A stretch of 64,000 nt of DNA from Paenibacillaceae bacterium (GCA_004134985.1 REGQ01000001.1:1-64000), one strand, 5' to 3'. Shown: positions 1 to 7,897, counted from the stretch's first letter. Notes: generated by a model not told the origin, from the letters alone. Numbers and translations are program-made.

Positions 1-21
1 CGTTACTGTAGCGTTTTTCAT
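1..21 (-). CDS. Start of a further phage gene (partial, runs off left edge)
   Basis: Only the first seven codons (MKNATVT) are in the window. The ATG at 21-19 overlaps the TGA of the upstream gene in an ATGA arrangement and has a strong AAGGAGG seven bases before it. This shows the early operon continues leftward. No function can be given. Confidence 0.6.
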
Positions 22-482
22 GCTTCATCCTCCTTGTATTGCAGCAGGAGCAGTCCCTTTACCTTGCTCCTGCCGATAGTCTCCCAGCCAGCAGCCTTGA
101 AGCAGCAGCCAGGGTTAACGCTGCGCACCTTGTCAGCAGCGACATAGGTTATCATGCCATCTGAAGGCAACGTCCCCCAACGGTCAATTGTGGCATTCAC
201 TGCAGCGTGAATCATGTCGCTGCTCAGGTGCCGGCTCTCGTTGCGGAAGATCGTACACTCCCATGCTCTAAGTCCATCATCCCGTATACCATCCCATGAC
301 ACCCATACCGCATCGCCCCAAGCTGTACGCAGGACCAGATTGCGGCCGGGGCGCGTGAACTGCGGTGAGCCTATCGTCTGCCGGCTGTAATGCCGATCTG
401 CCAGCAACCTGCAAGACTGGTCGCCCTTATGTGTTACCATCCATGGGCCGTACTGGGGCATGTTCAGCATGAGTTGGTTCAT
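18..482 (-). CDS. Phage protein, possibly Mom-like GNAT-fold DNA modification protein
   Basis: 154 residues, cytoplasmic, with no membrane segment. The N-terminal third has an RHYSR motif (about residues 31-35) followed by a RPGRNLVLR stretch (about 44-52) and a W-D-G strand. This pattern is found in phage proteins of the Mom-like, acetyltransferase-fold group. In phage Mu, Mom modifies adenine and protects phage DNA from restriction. That assignment rests on a short motif and is tentative; a plain conserved phage hypothetical is the alternative. The gene overlaps the next upstream gene by four bases (ATGA) and the downstream gene likewise, so it is translationally coupled within the early operon. 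A DNA-protective role would fit the methyltransferase in the same operon. Confidence 0.45.
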   Translation of the reverse strand: MNQLMLNMPQYGPWMVTHKGDQSCRLLADRHYSRQTIGSPQFTRPGRNLVLRTAWGDAVWVSWDGIRDDGLRAWECTIFRNESRHLSSDMIHAAVNATIDRWGTLPSDGMITYVAADKVRSVNPGCCFKAAGWETIGRSKVKGLLLLQYKEDEA

Positions 483-1114
483 TTTGCCTCTTTTTCAGGC
501 AATCTGCGCTTGGATACTAAGTCGACATAATTGTCAAAGTTTTTTTCTATGATTTCATACGCCCGTTTTACTGCCTTTTTGTATCGCTCGTCAGAGTAGA
601 GTCGCGCCCCGCAAGTAGCGTCACTGACAGACCAGTATCCGCCCGAACGATGAATGAAGAAATCGTAACCCTCTACACTGAATACCTTTTCTCCGGCAAC
701 TTCGACGATGCCGTCTTTATTCATCCTGATCCTGAACCGCTCCGGCTTCCTAAGCTTTCGAACGGGTGGGTCAGGCTTCTCTTTCCTCTGTCGGGGCTTG
801 CGGTTTCGCTCGGGAAGCTGCTTGATATAGTCCTTGAATTTGTCGTAATCGATACCTGATAATTGCTCGAAAACTGTGCGGCATTCATCGAAAAATTTAT
901 TTTGTTCCTCCGTTAGGCTCAACTCGCTCCAGCGGTCAAACTGATCGTACCACCAAGGGCGAAACTCAGTAACATACTTCCGGTCTATAAGTCGCCCATA
1001 GATGATTCGCGCACGATTTGCATAGAATGGCGTTATGCTGCCATCCTGCAGCCCGGTTGCTACCCGGCTATAATATTTCTTTTGAAGACGCTTCTTAAAT
1101 CTTCTCAAACACAA
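479..1114 (-). CDS. Hypothetical phage protein, basic and charged
   Basis: 211 residues, not recognised. The first 30 residues are strongly basic (RRFKKRLQKK). The middle (about 95-130) is a Pro/Arg/Lys-rich linker, and the C-terminal part (about 130-205) looks like a small alpha/beta domain followed by a charged helix. The layout suggests a nucleic-acid-associated protein, but nothing proves it. It overlaps the ASCH gene upstream by 20 bases and the following gene by four, so it belongs to the same coupled transcript. Confidence 0.6.
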   Translation of the reverse strand: MCLRRFKKRLQKKYYSRVATGLQDGSITPFYANRARIIYGRLIDRKYVTEFRPWWYDQFDRWSELSLTEEQNKFFDECRTVFEQLSGIDYDKFKDYIKQLPERNRKPRQRKEKPDPPVRKLRKPERFRIRMNKDGIVEVAGEKVFSVEGYDFFIHRSGGYWSVSDATCGARLYSDERYKKAVKRAYEIIEKNFDNYVDLVSKRRLPEKEAK

Positions 1115-1577
1115 CCCCTCCTTCTGGTTCCCAATTCCATAACCGCTGCTGCCCCTTGGCCGGGATCGGCTCTGGTAGCTGCTGGACGTCTGTCAGTTCC
1201 CAGGCGTATCGGCCTGGGCTGAAATCCCCGAATTCATATTCAGGAGAGTAAACCAAACGGTGACCTTCCAGTTCATAGCCATCCGTCCAGGTGTCTACAG
1301 ACTTAAAGCAATTTGACAGGTTCGCTGTCGCTATAACACAACCTGTTGGCATCCTCTTTAATGCACCTGAACTAATACCAAGCCTATCGTAAATCTGCTC
1401 ATACATTAGTCTTTGAACGTCATGCGGCAATGACTGCATCATATCGTGCGGATCTTTTTTACTCGCATGAATCGCAATTGGACCGCGATATTTCGTCGCC
1501 CATCCTCTCGTCTCATATTGCTTAGCCCCGACCGCTATCAGTGTAGCCCAAGGCTGGTGTATCGTTATGGCCTTCAT
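1095..1577 (-). CDS. ASCH domain protein
   Basis: 160 residues. The N-terminus (MKAITIHQPWATLIAVGAKQ) and the following YETR-W and GPIAIHASKK segments are the typical opening of the ASCH (ASC-1 homology) fold, a PUA-like beta-barrel. ASCH proteins bind RNA or modified bases, and some cleave N4-acetylcytidine. In phages they often sit beside nucleotide-metabolism genes, as here next to a MazG-like pyrophosphohydrolase. The substrate cannot be told from sequence. The start overlaps the upstream gene by four bases (ATGA), which supports the chosen ATG. Confidence 0.75.
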   Translation of the reverse strand: MKAITIHQPWATLIAVGAKQYETRGWATKYRGPIAIHASKKDPHDMMQSLPHDVQRLMYEQIYDRLGISSGALKRMPTGCVIATANLSNCFKSVDTWTDGYELEGHRLVYSPEYEFGDFSPGRYAWELTDVQQLPEPIPAKGQQRLWNWEPEGGVVFEKI

Positions 1578-2197
1578 ATGACCTTACCTCCGTGCCTTGC
1601 TGGCCTTGTGGCGTTGTATGCCATCTTTTCGGCTATGGCTTGATCCAAGTCAATTCCGCAATCTTTGGAAATAAGGTAAGTGGTGTACAGGGCATCAGCT
1701 AAATGGCCGACTGGACTCCCATCATCTACTTTATTTTCAATATAAGACAGTGTTAGCTCTTGATGGATACGCATTAATTTTTCAGGAAAGGAAGCTTCTT
1801 TTAGGTCGATCTCAAACCAATCTTCTTCTAAGTGGAGTTTAAATTGGCTTACGTATTCTTCCAGCATTTCGCCCCACCCATAACGACCGGCAATATCAAA
1901 TATCCTAATGCACACATCTGCCAGTTCTGATGGAATGCCGCAGGGCTTGCCCAGCACTCCGTTAAATTCTCTTTCTTCATCAATGCCTTCATAGCAAATC
2001 ATATTTTCCGGATATTCGTACCAGGTTTCGATTAATGCCCTTCCTGTCTTATTCATATTCCGATAGTCCTCCAGCGCCTTGTTGCCCTCCGAATGAACAA
2101 AAGCAATCAATTCCCCATACGTCCGATCCTCGTTCCACCAGCCCTTATTTACGGCGTTCTGGTGAGCTGCTGTTACTAATGCTGCGATGTTCTTCAT
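1574..2197 (-). CDS. MazG-like nucleotide pyrophosphohydrolase domain protein
   Basis: 207 residues, mostly helical. Residues about 28-42 (SEGNKALEDYR) and about 88-97 (PSELADVCIRI) give the spaced acidic helices (E..E and E..D) of all-alpha NTP pyrophosphohydrolases. The C-terminal NATRPARHGGK tail is common in phage members. The family hydrolyses (d)NTPs to monophosphate and pyrophosphate, and phages use it to clean or rebalance nucleotide pools. The central part (about 110-165) is longer than in minimal MazG domains. The start is coupled to the upstream gene by a four-base overlap. Confidence 0.7.
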   Translation of the reverse strand: MKNIAALVTAAHQNAVNKGWWNEDRTYGELIAFVHSEGNKALEDYRNMNKTGRALIETWYEYPENMICYEGIDEEREFNGVLGKPCGIPSELADVCIRIFDIAGRYGWGEMLEEYVSQFKLHLEEDWFEIDLKEASFPEKLMRIHQELTLSYIENKVDDGSPVGHLADALYTTYLISKDCGIDLDQAIAEKMAYNATRPARHGGKVI

Positions 2198-2421
2198 ATT
2201 GTTTGTTCCTCCCCTTGATATTTTGGTGATGCCTGTAGTTCTGATAAAGTGAATTGCTTGTAGAACTGCTGGGACAGCATCGTATGCCTGCTCCCGTCAT
2301 ATCCGATGTACCGATAATGGATGTAGTCGCTGGTGTCCTCATACATGACCCATAAAGTTTCGCCAGACTCATCATCATAAAATCTCTCTATGCGCCGTTT
2401 TAGGTGGATTGTAGCGCTCAA
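2194..2421 (-). CDS. Small hypothetical phage protein
   Basis: 75 residues, not recognised; aromatic- and charge-rich with a likely all-beta N-terminal half. The start is TTG at 2421, supported by GGAGGG eight bases upstream. It overlaps the MazG-like gene by four bases. Nothing in it indicates a function. Confidence 0.6.
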   Translation of the reverse strand: MSATIHLKRRIERFYDDESGETLWVMYEDTSDYIHYRYIGYDGSRHTMLSQQFYKQFTLSELQASPKYQGEEQTI

Positions 2422-2468
2422 TATATCAACCCTCCTTCAAAAAAATCAGCCGACTAATAGACTTGTAA

Positions 2469-3170
2469 TTAATCGTCATACCCGTAATTCTCTTCAACAT
2501 AATCATGGTCCGCAATGATCGTCGCTCCAGTTGCGTAGAGTTGGAAGAGGAATTTATCAAAATTGTAGAAGCCATTAAGAACCTGTTTATTCGTTAGTTC
2601 TTTATTGCCAATCCTCAGAGTAGTGAGGCGCCCCATATTTTTATTTCTTTCATCGCGAGAGATGTAGAAGGAATATTCGCATTCGTATTTTTCTTTATCA
2701 CTCTCCGGATCGAAATAAACGTGGATACCAAGACTGAAACTATCATCGTAATGAAAGCTAATTGATTCGCCATCCTTTTCATGATCTTCGTTTTCCTTAT
2801 TCTTCATTTTTTCGATAATCTCCGAAAGCTTCCATTCCTTTTTCTCCATAGGAGAGAACATTTGTGTTAACTCCTCTTTAACGCGCTCTATGCCCTGTGT
2901 TTGGATCTGATCGTCAAGGATCTCTTGAACTGTGTTAAGAAGTAGTACGTTATAGCCGGTCAAGTTCAGTCGATCCATATCGACATTCAGGTTTGCTTTA
3001 ACGTGATTTTCAAGCGAAGTTTTGAAGTCGCTGCGGTATCCACCAATTAGATCATCAACAACCGAGCTTACCGTTTTTTCCAGAGCCTTTTTAACCACTT
3101 GCTGCACATAGCCAGCTTCCGTCATTTCCACCAAAGCATTGTTCACCAATTTATTAAGATCCATTGTCAT
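2469..3170 (-). CDS. Hypothetical phage protein carrying the CRISPR protospacer
   Basis: 233 residues, not recognised. The N-terminal half (about 1-115) is predicted helical and amphipathic. A Lys/Glu-rich linker (about 118-135) leads to a beta-rich C-terminal domain (about 140-233) with an EYSFYISRDER strand near residue 165-175. The DNA encoding that strand is identical to the leader-proximal spacer of the CRISPR array at 21309-21342. An ATG at 3170 and another at 3164 are possible starts; GGAGAG lies upstream of both. The gene sits between small unknown genes in the early operon. Confidence 0.65.
   Translation of the reverse strand: MTMDLNKLVNNALVEMTEAGYVQQVVKKALEKTVSSVVDDLIGGYRSDFKTSLENHVKANLNVDMDRLNLTGYNVLLLNTVQEILDDQIQTQGIERVKEELTQMFSPMEKKEWKLSEIIEKMKNKENEDHEKDGESISFHYDDSFSLGIHVYFDPESDKEKYECEYSFYISRDERNKNMGRLTTLRIGNKELTNKQVLNGFYNFDKFLFQLYATGATIIADHDYVEENYGYDD
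2647..2680 (+). other. Protospacer of CRISPR spacer 11
   Basis: The 34 bases here are the exact reverse complement of 21309-21342, the spacer next to the leader. The crRNA (array read on the minus strand) would have the sequence of this plus strand and pair with the minus (coding) strand. The three bases before the protospacer are TTT (2644-2646). A TTC, the usual type I-C PAM, is present at 2645-2647, so it overlaps the first spacer base. Confidence 0.95.
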
Positions 3171-3207
3171 TTAAATACACTCTCCTCTATTGGGATGCCT
3201 CTATCCC

Positions 3208-3417
3208 TCAAAATATAGATAATTGCTCGGCTTCTTCCTCTTTCACATAGCCCATTTCAATCCAATTTACTGGAACCGCCTCACGCTTTACCCATTGTCC
3301 GGAACTGCTGCGCTCCATTACCGGCGTTCCGGCTGGGCGCCGCATATTGGTGCCCTTGGCTGCAAGCTCCGCTTTATCGGTCCATAGCCAACGGGTCATG
3401 GTGTATTTATGTGTCAC
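3208..3417 (-). CDS. Small hypothetical phage protein
   Basis: 69 residues, not recognised. It begins with GTG at 3417 (VTHKYTMTRW), because AGGAGGG lies six bases before it; the longer open frame to 3492 overlaps the upstream gene and has no such site. The sequence has Trp- and Arg-rich strands and an acidic C-terminus. It overlaps the upstream small gene by 11 bases. Confidence 0.55.
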   Translation of the reverse strand: MTHKYTMTRWLWTDKAELAAKGTNMRRPAGTPVMERSSSGQWVKREAVPVNWIEMGYVKEEEAEQLSIF

Positions 3418-3592
3418 GTTTAACCCTCCTGCTACGGTCGAAGTTGAATATAGTCGGCCTTTCCTGTGCCGCTGCTGGCGACTGTGCGGCAAGCTCCTCA
3501 GGCGTTAAAAAGTAAGTTTTGACTGGAGCAATCACGGACTCATTGTCCAGCTTTCGCTGCGGAACAACCGTGTGTTTTCCTGTTGCGCGCAT
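3407..3592 (-). CDS. Small hypothetical phage protein
   Basis: 61 residues, not recognised; a basic N-terminus, an Ala/Pro-rich middle and a basic end (RSRRVKRD). It lies 13 bases after the methyltransferase start in genome order (upstream in the operon is the methyltransferase's neighbour group) and overlaps the following small gene. It has coding potential only by position and by a GGGAGGGG site before the ATG. Confidence 0.5.
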   Translation of the reverse strand: MRATGKHTVVPQRKLDNESVIAPVKTYFLTPEELAAQSPAAAQERPTIFNFDRSRRVKRDT

Positions 3593-3604
3593 TGATTCCC
3601 CTCC

Positions 3605-5410
3605 CTATATCGATAGCTGCAGTTGTCCAGCAGCCTGCTTGTAACGCTCGTATTTAAGCGATTTGCCTGCGCCTGGACAGTGCTCCGGCAGGTTGGCTTT
3701 TGTCATTACTTTTGACATTTTTGGCGAAACTGAGTTACCGCATCGATTTACTTGCTCCGCCTGCGAAACAGGCTCTCCATTATCGTAATAATTGATGATG
3801 TAATCGGGTGGAAACCCTTGAGCAGCAAACAGTTCATGCGGCTTAAGCATCCTCATACCAATATCCACTATCTGGTAATCAATGCCCTCAATTGTGATCA
3901 ATCCGAAACGGTCTTTTGTGACTATCGTCTGTAATGGCTCATTCAAATCCTGACCGATGCTGGAGCCGTAATAAGCAATTAAGAACGCTCTTACCTCTCC
4001 AACATGCATACCACCCGCTGTTATCGTTGGCATTGGATCTGTGACTGATTGGCCGTCTTTGCAGGTGCCGCGCAGCTTGACCAAGTGACTGGTTACAAGG
4101 GCGTTATGATCCTTAGTTGTAACGGTTGATAACGGCTCATCCACGCTGTTTCCAGCGCCCGTGTAACCTCCCCCGTAATGCTTGATCATGCAAGCTGCCA
4201 TTGCGAATTTATTCCCTCCGGCCGTCACTGTTCCGATAGGCTTGTCCAAATCCAAAACCCGACGGCCTTCGGAATCTCCGTAACCCATCTGGATCAACGT
4301 TGGGGCAATGTATAAGTGCTCTGCCTTTGTCGTAACGGTAGTCAACGGCTGATCAGCAGCATATTGCAGCCTGTCGCCTCCAAATCCGGTTTGCCCTATT
4401 CGAGCTATGAAGGGTGCTACGATCCCCCAGCCATTCTTTGCTGTGATGGTCTGCAAAGGCTCGTCCATCGGCTGACCGCGGAATTGCTCTCCTTTGTGAT
4501 TGACCTTCATGACAAATGGTGCAATGAAGGGCTTTTTGCCCTCGCTAGCAGGCTTAATGATAAATTTTTCAATCCCCCGATAGATTCGGCGCATCGTATT
4601 TTCAGCCAATGGCTTCTCCCGCCCGAAAATGGATTTTACAGGGATTGACCAGTCAATACACTCTGCGGCAACCCTCCATGGCTCGCGTTCCCCAGAAGCC
4701 ACCTCAGGGCTGTCTGGTGAGCCGTGTGTTGGTTGGGGCCAGACAATCGGCAGTCCATCGCATCGTGCGACCAAAAATAATCGCTTGCGGATCGTCGGTG
4801 CTCCGTAATCACATGCGCGCATCTCGCGCCATTCTACTTGGTACCCATGACGCCGCAAAGCATTGACGAAACTCTTGAAAGTTCTGCCCTTTTTCTTGGG
4901 ATCTGGATACCAGTTGCCGTTCTCATCTTGGATGAGTGGTCCCCAAGTTTTAAATTCCTCGACATTTTCCAGCATTATCACACGCGGCCGGACCGTCGCC
5001 GCCCACCGCACCGCTACCCATGCAAGTCCGCGAATGCTCTTATCGACTGGCTTGCTGCCCTTAGCCTTGGAAAAATGCTTACAGTCTGGCGAAAGCCAAC
5101 ACAGAGCTACTGGACGACCTGCTGCAACAACTCTGGGGTCAACTTCCCAAACATCTTCGCACCAGTGCCTAGTTTCGGGATGATTCGCCTTGTGCATGGC
5201 GATTGCTGCTGGATCGTGATTGATTGCCTCGTCAACGCTTCGGCCGATAGCAATCTCTATTCCTGTGCTGGCACCGCCGCCGCCGGCAAAGTTGTCGACA
5301 AAGATTTCGTTCCGGCTGTAGCCCACATTCTGGTAAGTGAAACTGGCTAGCTTGCGATAAAACTTGCGGACGGACTTCTTCCCGGCAAACTTCTCATCTG
5401 CTCTTTTCAT
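3605..5410 (-). CDS. DNA (cytosine-5) methyltransferase with repeat-containing insert
   Basis: 601 residues, larger than a typical single-specificity enzyme. Motif I is FAGGGGAS (41-48, SAM binding). Motif IV is SPDC with catalytic Cys110, in the phage-type spacing (Pro-Asp-Cys). Motif VI is ENV (148-150) and motif VIII-like TIRKR is 206-210. The C-terminal motifs are RMLKPHELFAAQGFP (520-534) and RCGNS (556-560). Between VIII and the end is an insert of six degenerate repeats with a P-(L/I/M)-x-T-(I/V)-T core at 318, 355, 391, 426, 459 and 492. The enzyme methylates cytosine in a sequence the insert presumably chooses. No partner restriction enzyme is adjacent, so protection of phage DNA is the likely role. 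GAGGAGGGG precedes the ATG. Confidence 0.92.
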   Translation of the reverse strand: MKRADEKFAGKKSVRKFYRKLASFTYQNVGYSRNEIFVDNFAGGGGASTGIEIAIGRSVDEAINHDPAAIAMHKANHPETRHWCEDVWEVDPRVVAAGRPVALCWLSPDCKHFSKAKGSKPVDKSIRGLAWVAVRWAATVRPRVIMLENVEEFKTWGPLIQDENGNWYPDPKKKGRTFKSFVNALRRHGYQVEWREMRACDYGAPTIRKRLFLVARCDGLPIVWPQPTHGSPDSPEVASGEREPWRVAAECIDWSIPVKSIFGREKPLAENTMRRIYRGIEKFIIKPASEGKKPFIAPFVMKVNHKGEQFRGQPMDEPLQTITAKNGWGIVAPFIARIGQTGFGGDRLQYAADQPLTTVTTKAEHLYIAPTLIQMGYGDSEGRRVLDLDKPIGTVTAGGNKFAMAACMIKHYGGGYTGAGNSVDEPLSTVTTKDHNALVTSHLVKLRGTCKDGQSVTDPMPTITAGGMHVGEVRAFLIAYYGSSIGQDLNEPLQTIVTKDRFGLITIEGIDYQIVDIGMRMLKPHELFAAQGFPPDYIINYYDNGEPVSQAEQVNRCGNSVSPKMSKVMTKANLPEHCPGAGKSLKYERYKQAAGQLQLSI

Positions 5411-5528
5411 GGTGCCCCCTCCTCATTGCTTGCATTGCCCTCACAAGCTCATAGGCTTTTGCTAAATCGGTTGTCGGGTCCGTTGCAGTCTCGTAAAGCT
5501 CCCGTAAATCAATAGATTCCAGTGTCAC
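5394..5528 (-). CDS. Small hypothetical phage protein
   Basis: 44 residues from the GTG at 5528 (VTLESIDLRELYETA); helical, ending in a basic tail. It overlaps the methyltransferase start by 17 bases and the upstream gene by 20. A longer frame to 5579 starts with TTG and lacks a ribosome-binding site, so the GTG preceded by AAAGGA is preferred, though the spacing is long. No function is recognised. Confidence 0.45.
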   Translation of the reverse strand: MTLESIDLRELYETATDPTTDLAKAYELVRAMQAMRRGHHEKSR

Positions 5529-5757
5529 GAAAATGGTTTTCCTTTCTTTTCTGGATAACCCGACCCCTGATCTGGTCAATTACTAGAATCCGCACTTCGT
5601 CCTCTTGCCTACTCAAGCGCTTAGCAATGTCGCTCACAACCCAGCCCTCTTTCCACATTTCGCGGAACGATTCGACTTCAGCAGATTTCCAGACGAAATT
5701 TAAATTTTCGCAGGCGATGACTAACTCGCCTATCGACTTCCGCTTAAAATTACTCAT
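5509..5757 (-). CDS. Small phage protein with HTH-like segment
   Basis: 82 residues. The segment FREMWKEGWVVSDIAKRLSRQEDEVRILVIDQ (about 31-62) resembles the helix-turn-helix of small phage proteins that scan for low-complexity DNA motifs, so a DNA-binding role is possible but unproven. The ATG overlaps the TGA of the upstream gene by one base (TGATG), with GAGGAGGAG upstream. Confidence 0.55.
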   Translation of the reverse strand: MSNFKRKSIGELVIACENLNFVWKSAEVESFREMWKEGWVVSDIAKRLSRQEDEVRILVIDQIRGRVIQKRKENHFRDTGIY

Positions 5758-6080
5758 CAGTCCGTCTCCTCCTCAACCTTGCGAACAAGGATTTTGATTT
5801 CTTCGGTATACGGTGCTAAATAACGGCGCCGCATGTCCTCGTAATCCTCCATGGTTTCCCAAGCCCACCCCTTGCGGATCGTGGGCGCAAACTTGATGCC
5901 GTTATGATCCCGGCGCATTGTCAGCCCGAATGATCGAAATGCCCATAAATCCTTAAGAATCCTTACCGCAACCAATTTGTTAGGGACCATCTGGCATGTA
6001 AGCCGGAAGATCATCTGCCAGCGGTGGCTGTCTCTGGGGCAATCCGTCCTTGGGTCCTGCAGGTACTCGTGCAGTTCCAT
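5757..6080 (-). CDS. Hypothetical phage protein
   Basis: 107 residues, not recognised; helical, rich in Arg, Trp and Met. It sits directly after the replisome-organizer gene with a one-base TGATG overlap at 6080. A replication accessory function is possible by position only. Confidence 0.55.
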   Translation of the reverse strand: MELHEYLQDPRTDCPRDSHRWQMIFRLTCQMVPNKLVAVRILKDLWAFRSFGLTMRRDHNGIKFAPTIRKGWAWETMEDYEDMRRRYLAPYTEEIKILVRKVEEETD

Positions 6081-7012
6081 CAGTGTGCCACCGCCTCCGT
6101 GTTCGGAGAATCGAGTTTTCGAGCGAGCTTACGCATCTCCTCCAGTTCTTCCGCTGAAACAACGTTAGAACCGGCATTTGATTCCACGATTGGCAGATTG
6201 GGTTTGCCTGATCGTGTTCGGCCGCTTGGATTACTTTGCAGCACCATTCCCGGTTCAGGAATTGCCTTGGTGAAAAGGTGTTCCTTTTTCGTTTTACCTT
6301 GCTTTATCATTCCTTCAAGCGTCCTGATCGCATAGTTTATATGCTCCTTGCCGCTTGCTTTCTTGATTGCAGCCTCGATCACTTCGACATCAACGTCCCC
6401 GATGTAGCTAAAAATAATCTCCAGATCGTGAAGTGTGTACTTTTCGATTTTGCAGTCATTTATCAATTTGTGAAGCGAAGAACGAATATCATCATCACTT
6501 TCTTCGCGCACGTTTCTCTTAATTTCTTTTAATTTATTTTCTTTTAATTTATCTTCTTTTAACTTCTCTTCTTTTAACTTCTTTTGGGCGTGATCGTTCA
6601 ATTCATTAGTTGCATTGTTGTTTTGATCGATCAGTTCAATGATTGCATCATTGCTGTGAACATTCACTGATTCTTCCGTGAATGGTGGTGGAAGCTTAGA
6701 AACTTGGGGTCTATTGATGGTTTGATGTTTTATAAAATTAGTAACTTGAATATATTTTTGGAAATCAATTTCATAGCGAATTATCAGTTTAAATCCACTC
6801 AATTGTTCAAGCCATCCTTCCACTTTCTCAATCGTAATATCCCCGTCGTAAGGGAAAATACTGGATTTTATTAGTGAAGGATGACCATTAAGCCTACCTT
6901 CGTCGTCAGATTGAGATATAAGGCCCATAAAAAGCAATCTAGCTAACGGTTCAAGCGATCCTATTTTCCCATCCTCCCAAAACTTGGGGTCAATCATTCG
7001 TTTTCTGGCCAT
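6080..7012 (-). CDS. Phage replisome organizer / replication initiation protein
   Basis: 310 residues. The N-terminal domain (about 1-100: RKRMIDPKFWEDGKI, ARLLFMGLISQSDDEGR, ... NFIKHQTINRPQVSKLP) is the winged-helix-like domain of phage replisome organizers that bind the phage origin and recruit helicase. It is followed by an acidic/Asn linker and a run of pentapeptide KLKEx repeats (about 142-162), encoded by 15-base DNA repeats at 6524-6590. A helical C-terminal domain (about 170-240) may correspond to a DnaD-like region. The frame is intact, so the element may still be able to start its own replication after excision. It overlaps the HNH-like gene by 19 bases. Confidence 0.8.
   Translation of the reverse strand: MARKRMIDPKFWEDGKIGSLEPLARLLFMGLISQSDDEGRLNGHPSLIKSSIFPYDGDITIEKVEGWLEQLSGFKLIIRYEIDFQKYIQVTNFIKHQTINRPQVSKLPPPFTEESVNVHSNDAIIELIDQNNNATNELNDHAQKKLKEEKLKEDKLKENKLKEIKRNVREESDDDIRSSLHKLINDCKIEKYTLHDLEIIFSYIGDVDVEVIEAAIKKASGKEHINYAIRTLEGMIKQGKTKKEHLFTKAIPEPGMVLQSNPSGRTRSGKPNLPIVESNAGSNVVSAEELEEMRKLARKLDSPNTEAVAH
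6524..6590 (-). repeat. 15-base tandem repeats inside replisome gene
   Basis: About four to five imperfect 15-base units sharing TTTTAA(T/C)TT encode KLKEE, KLKED, KLKEN and KLKEI. The run forms a flexible charged linker in the replication protein and could change in copy number by slippage. Confidence 0.8.
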
Positions 7013-7371
7013 TCTAAAAACTCCCTTCCATCCGACCGGAATTCATCTCGCTTACTAAGTAGCCACGCCCGGCCCTGCGTCGTGCTGTCTGCCCAATGAT
7101 GGCAGGTGCCGCTCTGTGTTTGTGGGCCACAAAGCATGATAATGTCCGCCGATCTTACTCCCTCTTGCCCATATTTCCAGCGGCGTTGTGCGTGAGCGCC
7201 TTCCAGCGTCCATACCTGGTAGCCGCCCTTTCCACAACGTTCGCAACGCGCCCCGGATCGTTCCAGCGCTTCTGCATAAACATCGGCAGAAACTTTCCCT
7301 CGCTGTTTGGCCGTCTTCTTACTTCTTTTAAACTTTGGCTTTGGAACGGATCGTAGTTCGCCAACTGGCAT
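6994..7371 (-). CDS. HNH-like zinc-binding phage protein
   Basis: 125 residues. A basic N-terminus (about 8-27) leads to CERCG (about 43-47), then EGAHAQRRW (about 57-65), ADIIMLCGP (about 75-83) and GTCHHWADST (about 88-97). The Cys pairs with a central His and a C-terminal CHH are what HNH-type nucleases and related zinc proteins show, but the second metal-binding Cys pair is incomplete, so catalysis is uncertain. It is cytoplasmic. In phages such proteins act in packaging, recombination or as homing-type nucleases. The start has AAGGGGGA upstream. Confidence 0.6.
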   Translation of the reverse strand: MPVGELRSVPKPKFKRSKKTAKQRGKVSADVYAEALERSGARCERCGKGGYQVWTLEGAHAQRRWKYGQEGVRSADIIMLCGPQTQSGTCHHWADSTTQGRAWLLSKRDEFRSDGREFLEWPENE

Positions 7372-7382
7372 GATAATCCCCC

Positions 7383-7535
7383 TTAAGCCGGTATTGAACG
7401 AGTTTTACCAGTAAAGCGGTGCTGAATATAAATTTGCCCCGGCTCCACTTTATAAACCAGCCAATCATTTGGATTAAGCTTGACATACCGCAGCGCTTGC
7501 TTTTGCCTTAAAGTTGGATTTTTTCCGTTTTTCAT
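7383..7535 (-). CDS. DUF6906-like small phage protein
   Basis: 50 residues from the ATG at 7535, which GGAAGGGGAAG precedes; the open frame extends further but without a ribosome-binding site. The pattern MKNGKNPTLRQK, LNPNDWLVYK, HRFTGKTRSI matches small phage proteins with K-P-T-R-x-Q-K, N-P-x-x-W-L-V and H-R-x-T-G-K-T blocks (DUF6906). Their role is unknown. Confidence 0.7.
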   Translation of the reverse strand: MKNGKNPTLRQKQALRYVKLNPNDWLVYKVEPGQIYIQHRFTGKTRSIPA

Positions 7536-7588
7536 TTGCTTCCCCTTCCTGCTCCGTGCTATCATGGAGCTATAGAATCTTTTCGTCG

Positions 7589-7615
7589 ATCCGCCTTGCA
7601 GGGCGGATTTTTTTT
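7589..7615 (+). terminator. Rho-independent terminator, plus strand
   Basis: Seven-base stem ATCCGCC / GGCGGAT with a six-base loop and eight Ts on the plus strand. It points against the direction of all neighbouring genes. Confidence 0.6.
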
Positions 7616-7618
7616 GCG

Positions 7619-7681
7619 TTAATCGCCAACAACTACGCCGGATACATCTACCGTCTGCTCAATCCATTGCTCAAATGGCAT
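7619..7681 (-). CDS. Very small phage ORF (20 residues)
   Basis: MPFEQWIEQTVDVSGVVVGD. The ATG at 7681 has a near-perfect AAGGAGAGG eight bases upstream, which is the main support. It lies in the only sizeable gap of the operon. No family is recognised. Confidence 0.4.
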   Translation of the reverse strand: MPFEQWIEQTVDVSGVVVGD

Positions 7682-7838
7682 TGCAACCCTCTCCTTGCTT
7701 GTCCTTTTTAGGGGCGCCGCTGCCCTCAACAGCAGCTCCCCTAGCAACTACATATGGCAAGGGGTTACATAGCAACCACCACCTCTTATGTATTTCAAGG
7801 CATTTTGCCTTGGCGGATATCCGCGACCGCGGCGTCAT
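7671..7838 (-). other. Operon gap with a possible 55-codon ORF
   Basis: The stretch 7682-7897 has no convincing gene. A minus-strand frame from ATG 7838 to a TGA overlapping the next ATG (7671) encodes 55 residues ending in a Lys/Gly-rich tail, but it lacks a good ribosome-binding site. I see no RNA gene in it. Confidence 0.2.
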
Positions 7839-7897
7839 CTCGACGTTGCGGTTTCGGCCGGTATCCCTCCAGCCATCGTCAGGCGGTTAACTTGCCG

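Noticed and set aside
4838-5350. Plus-strand ORFs opposite the methyltransferase
   Set aside because: Antisense frames of a gene with all catalytic motifs; no ribosome-binding sites.
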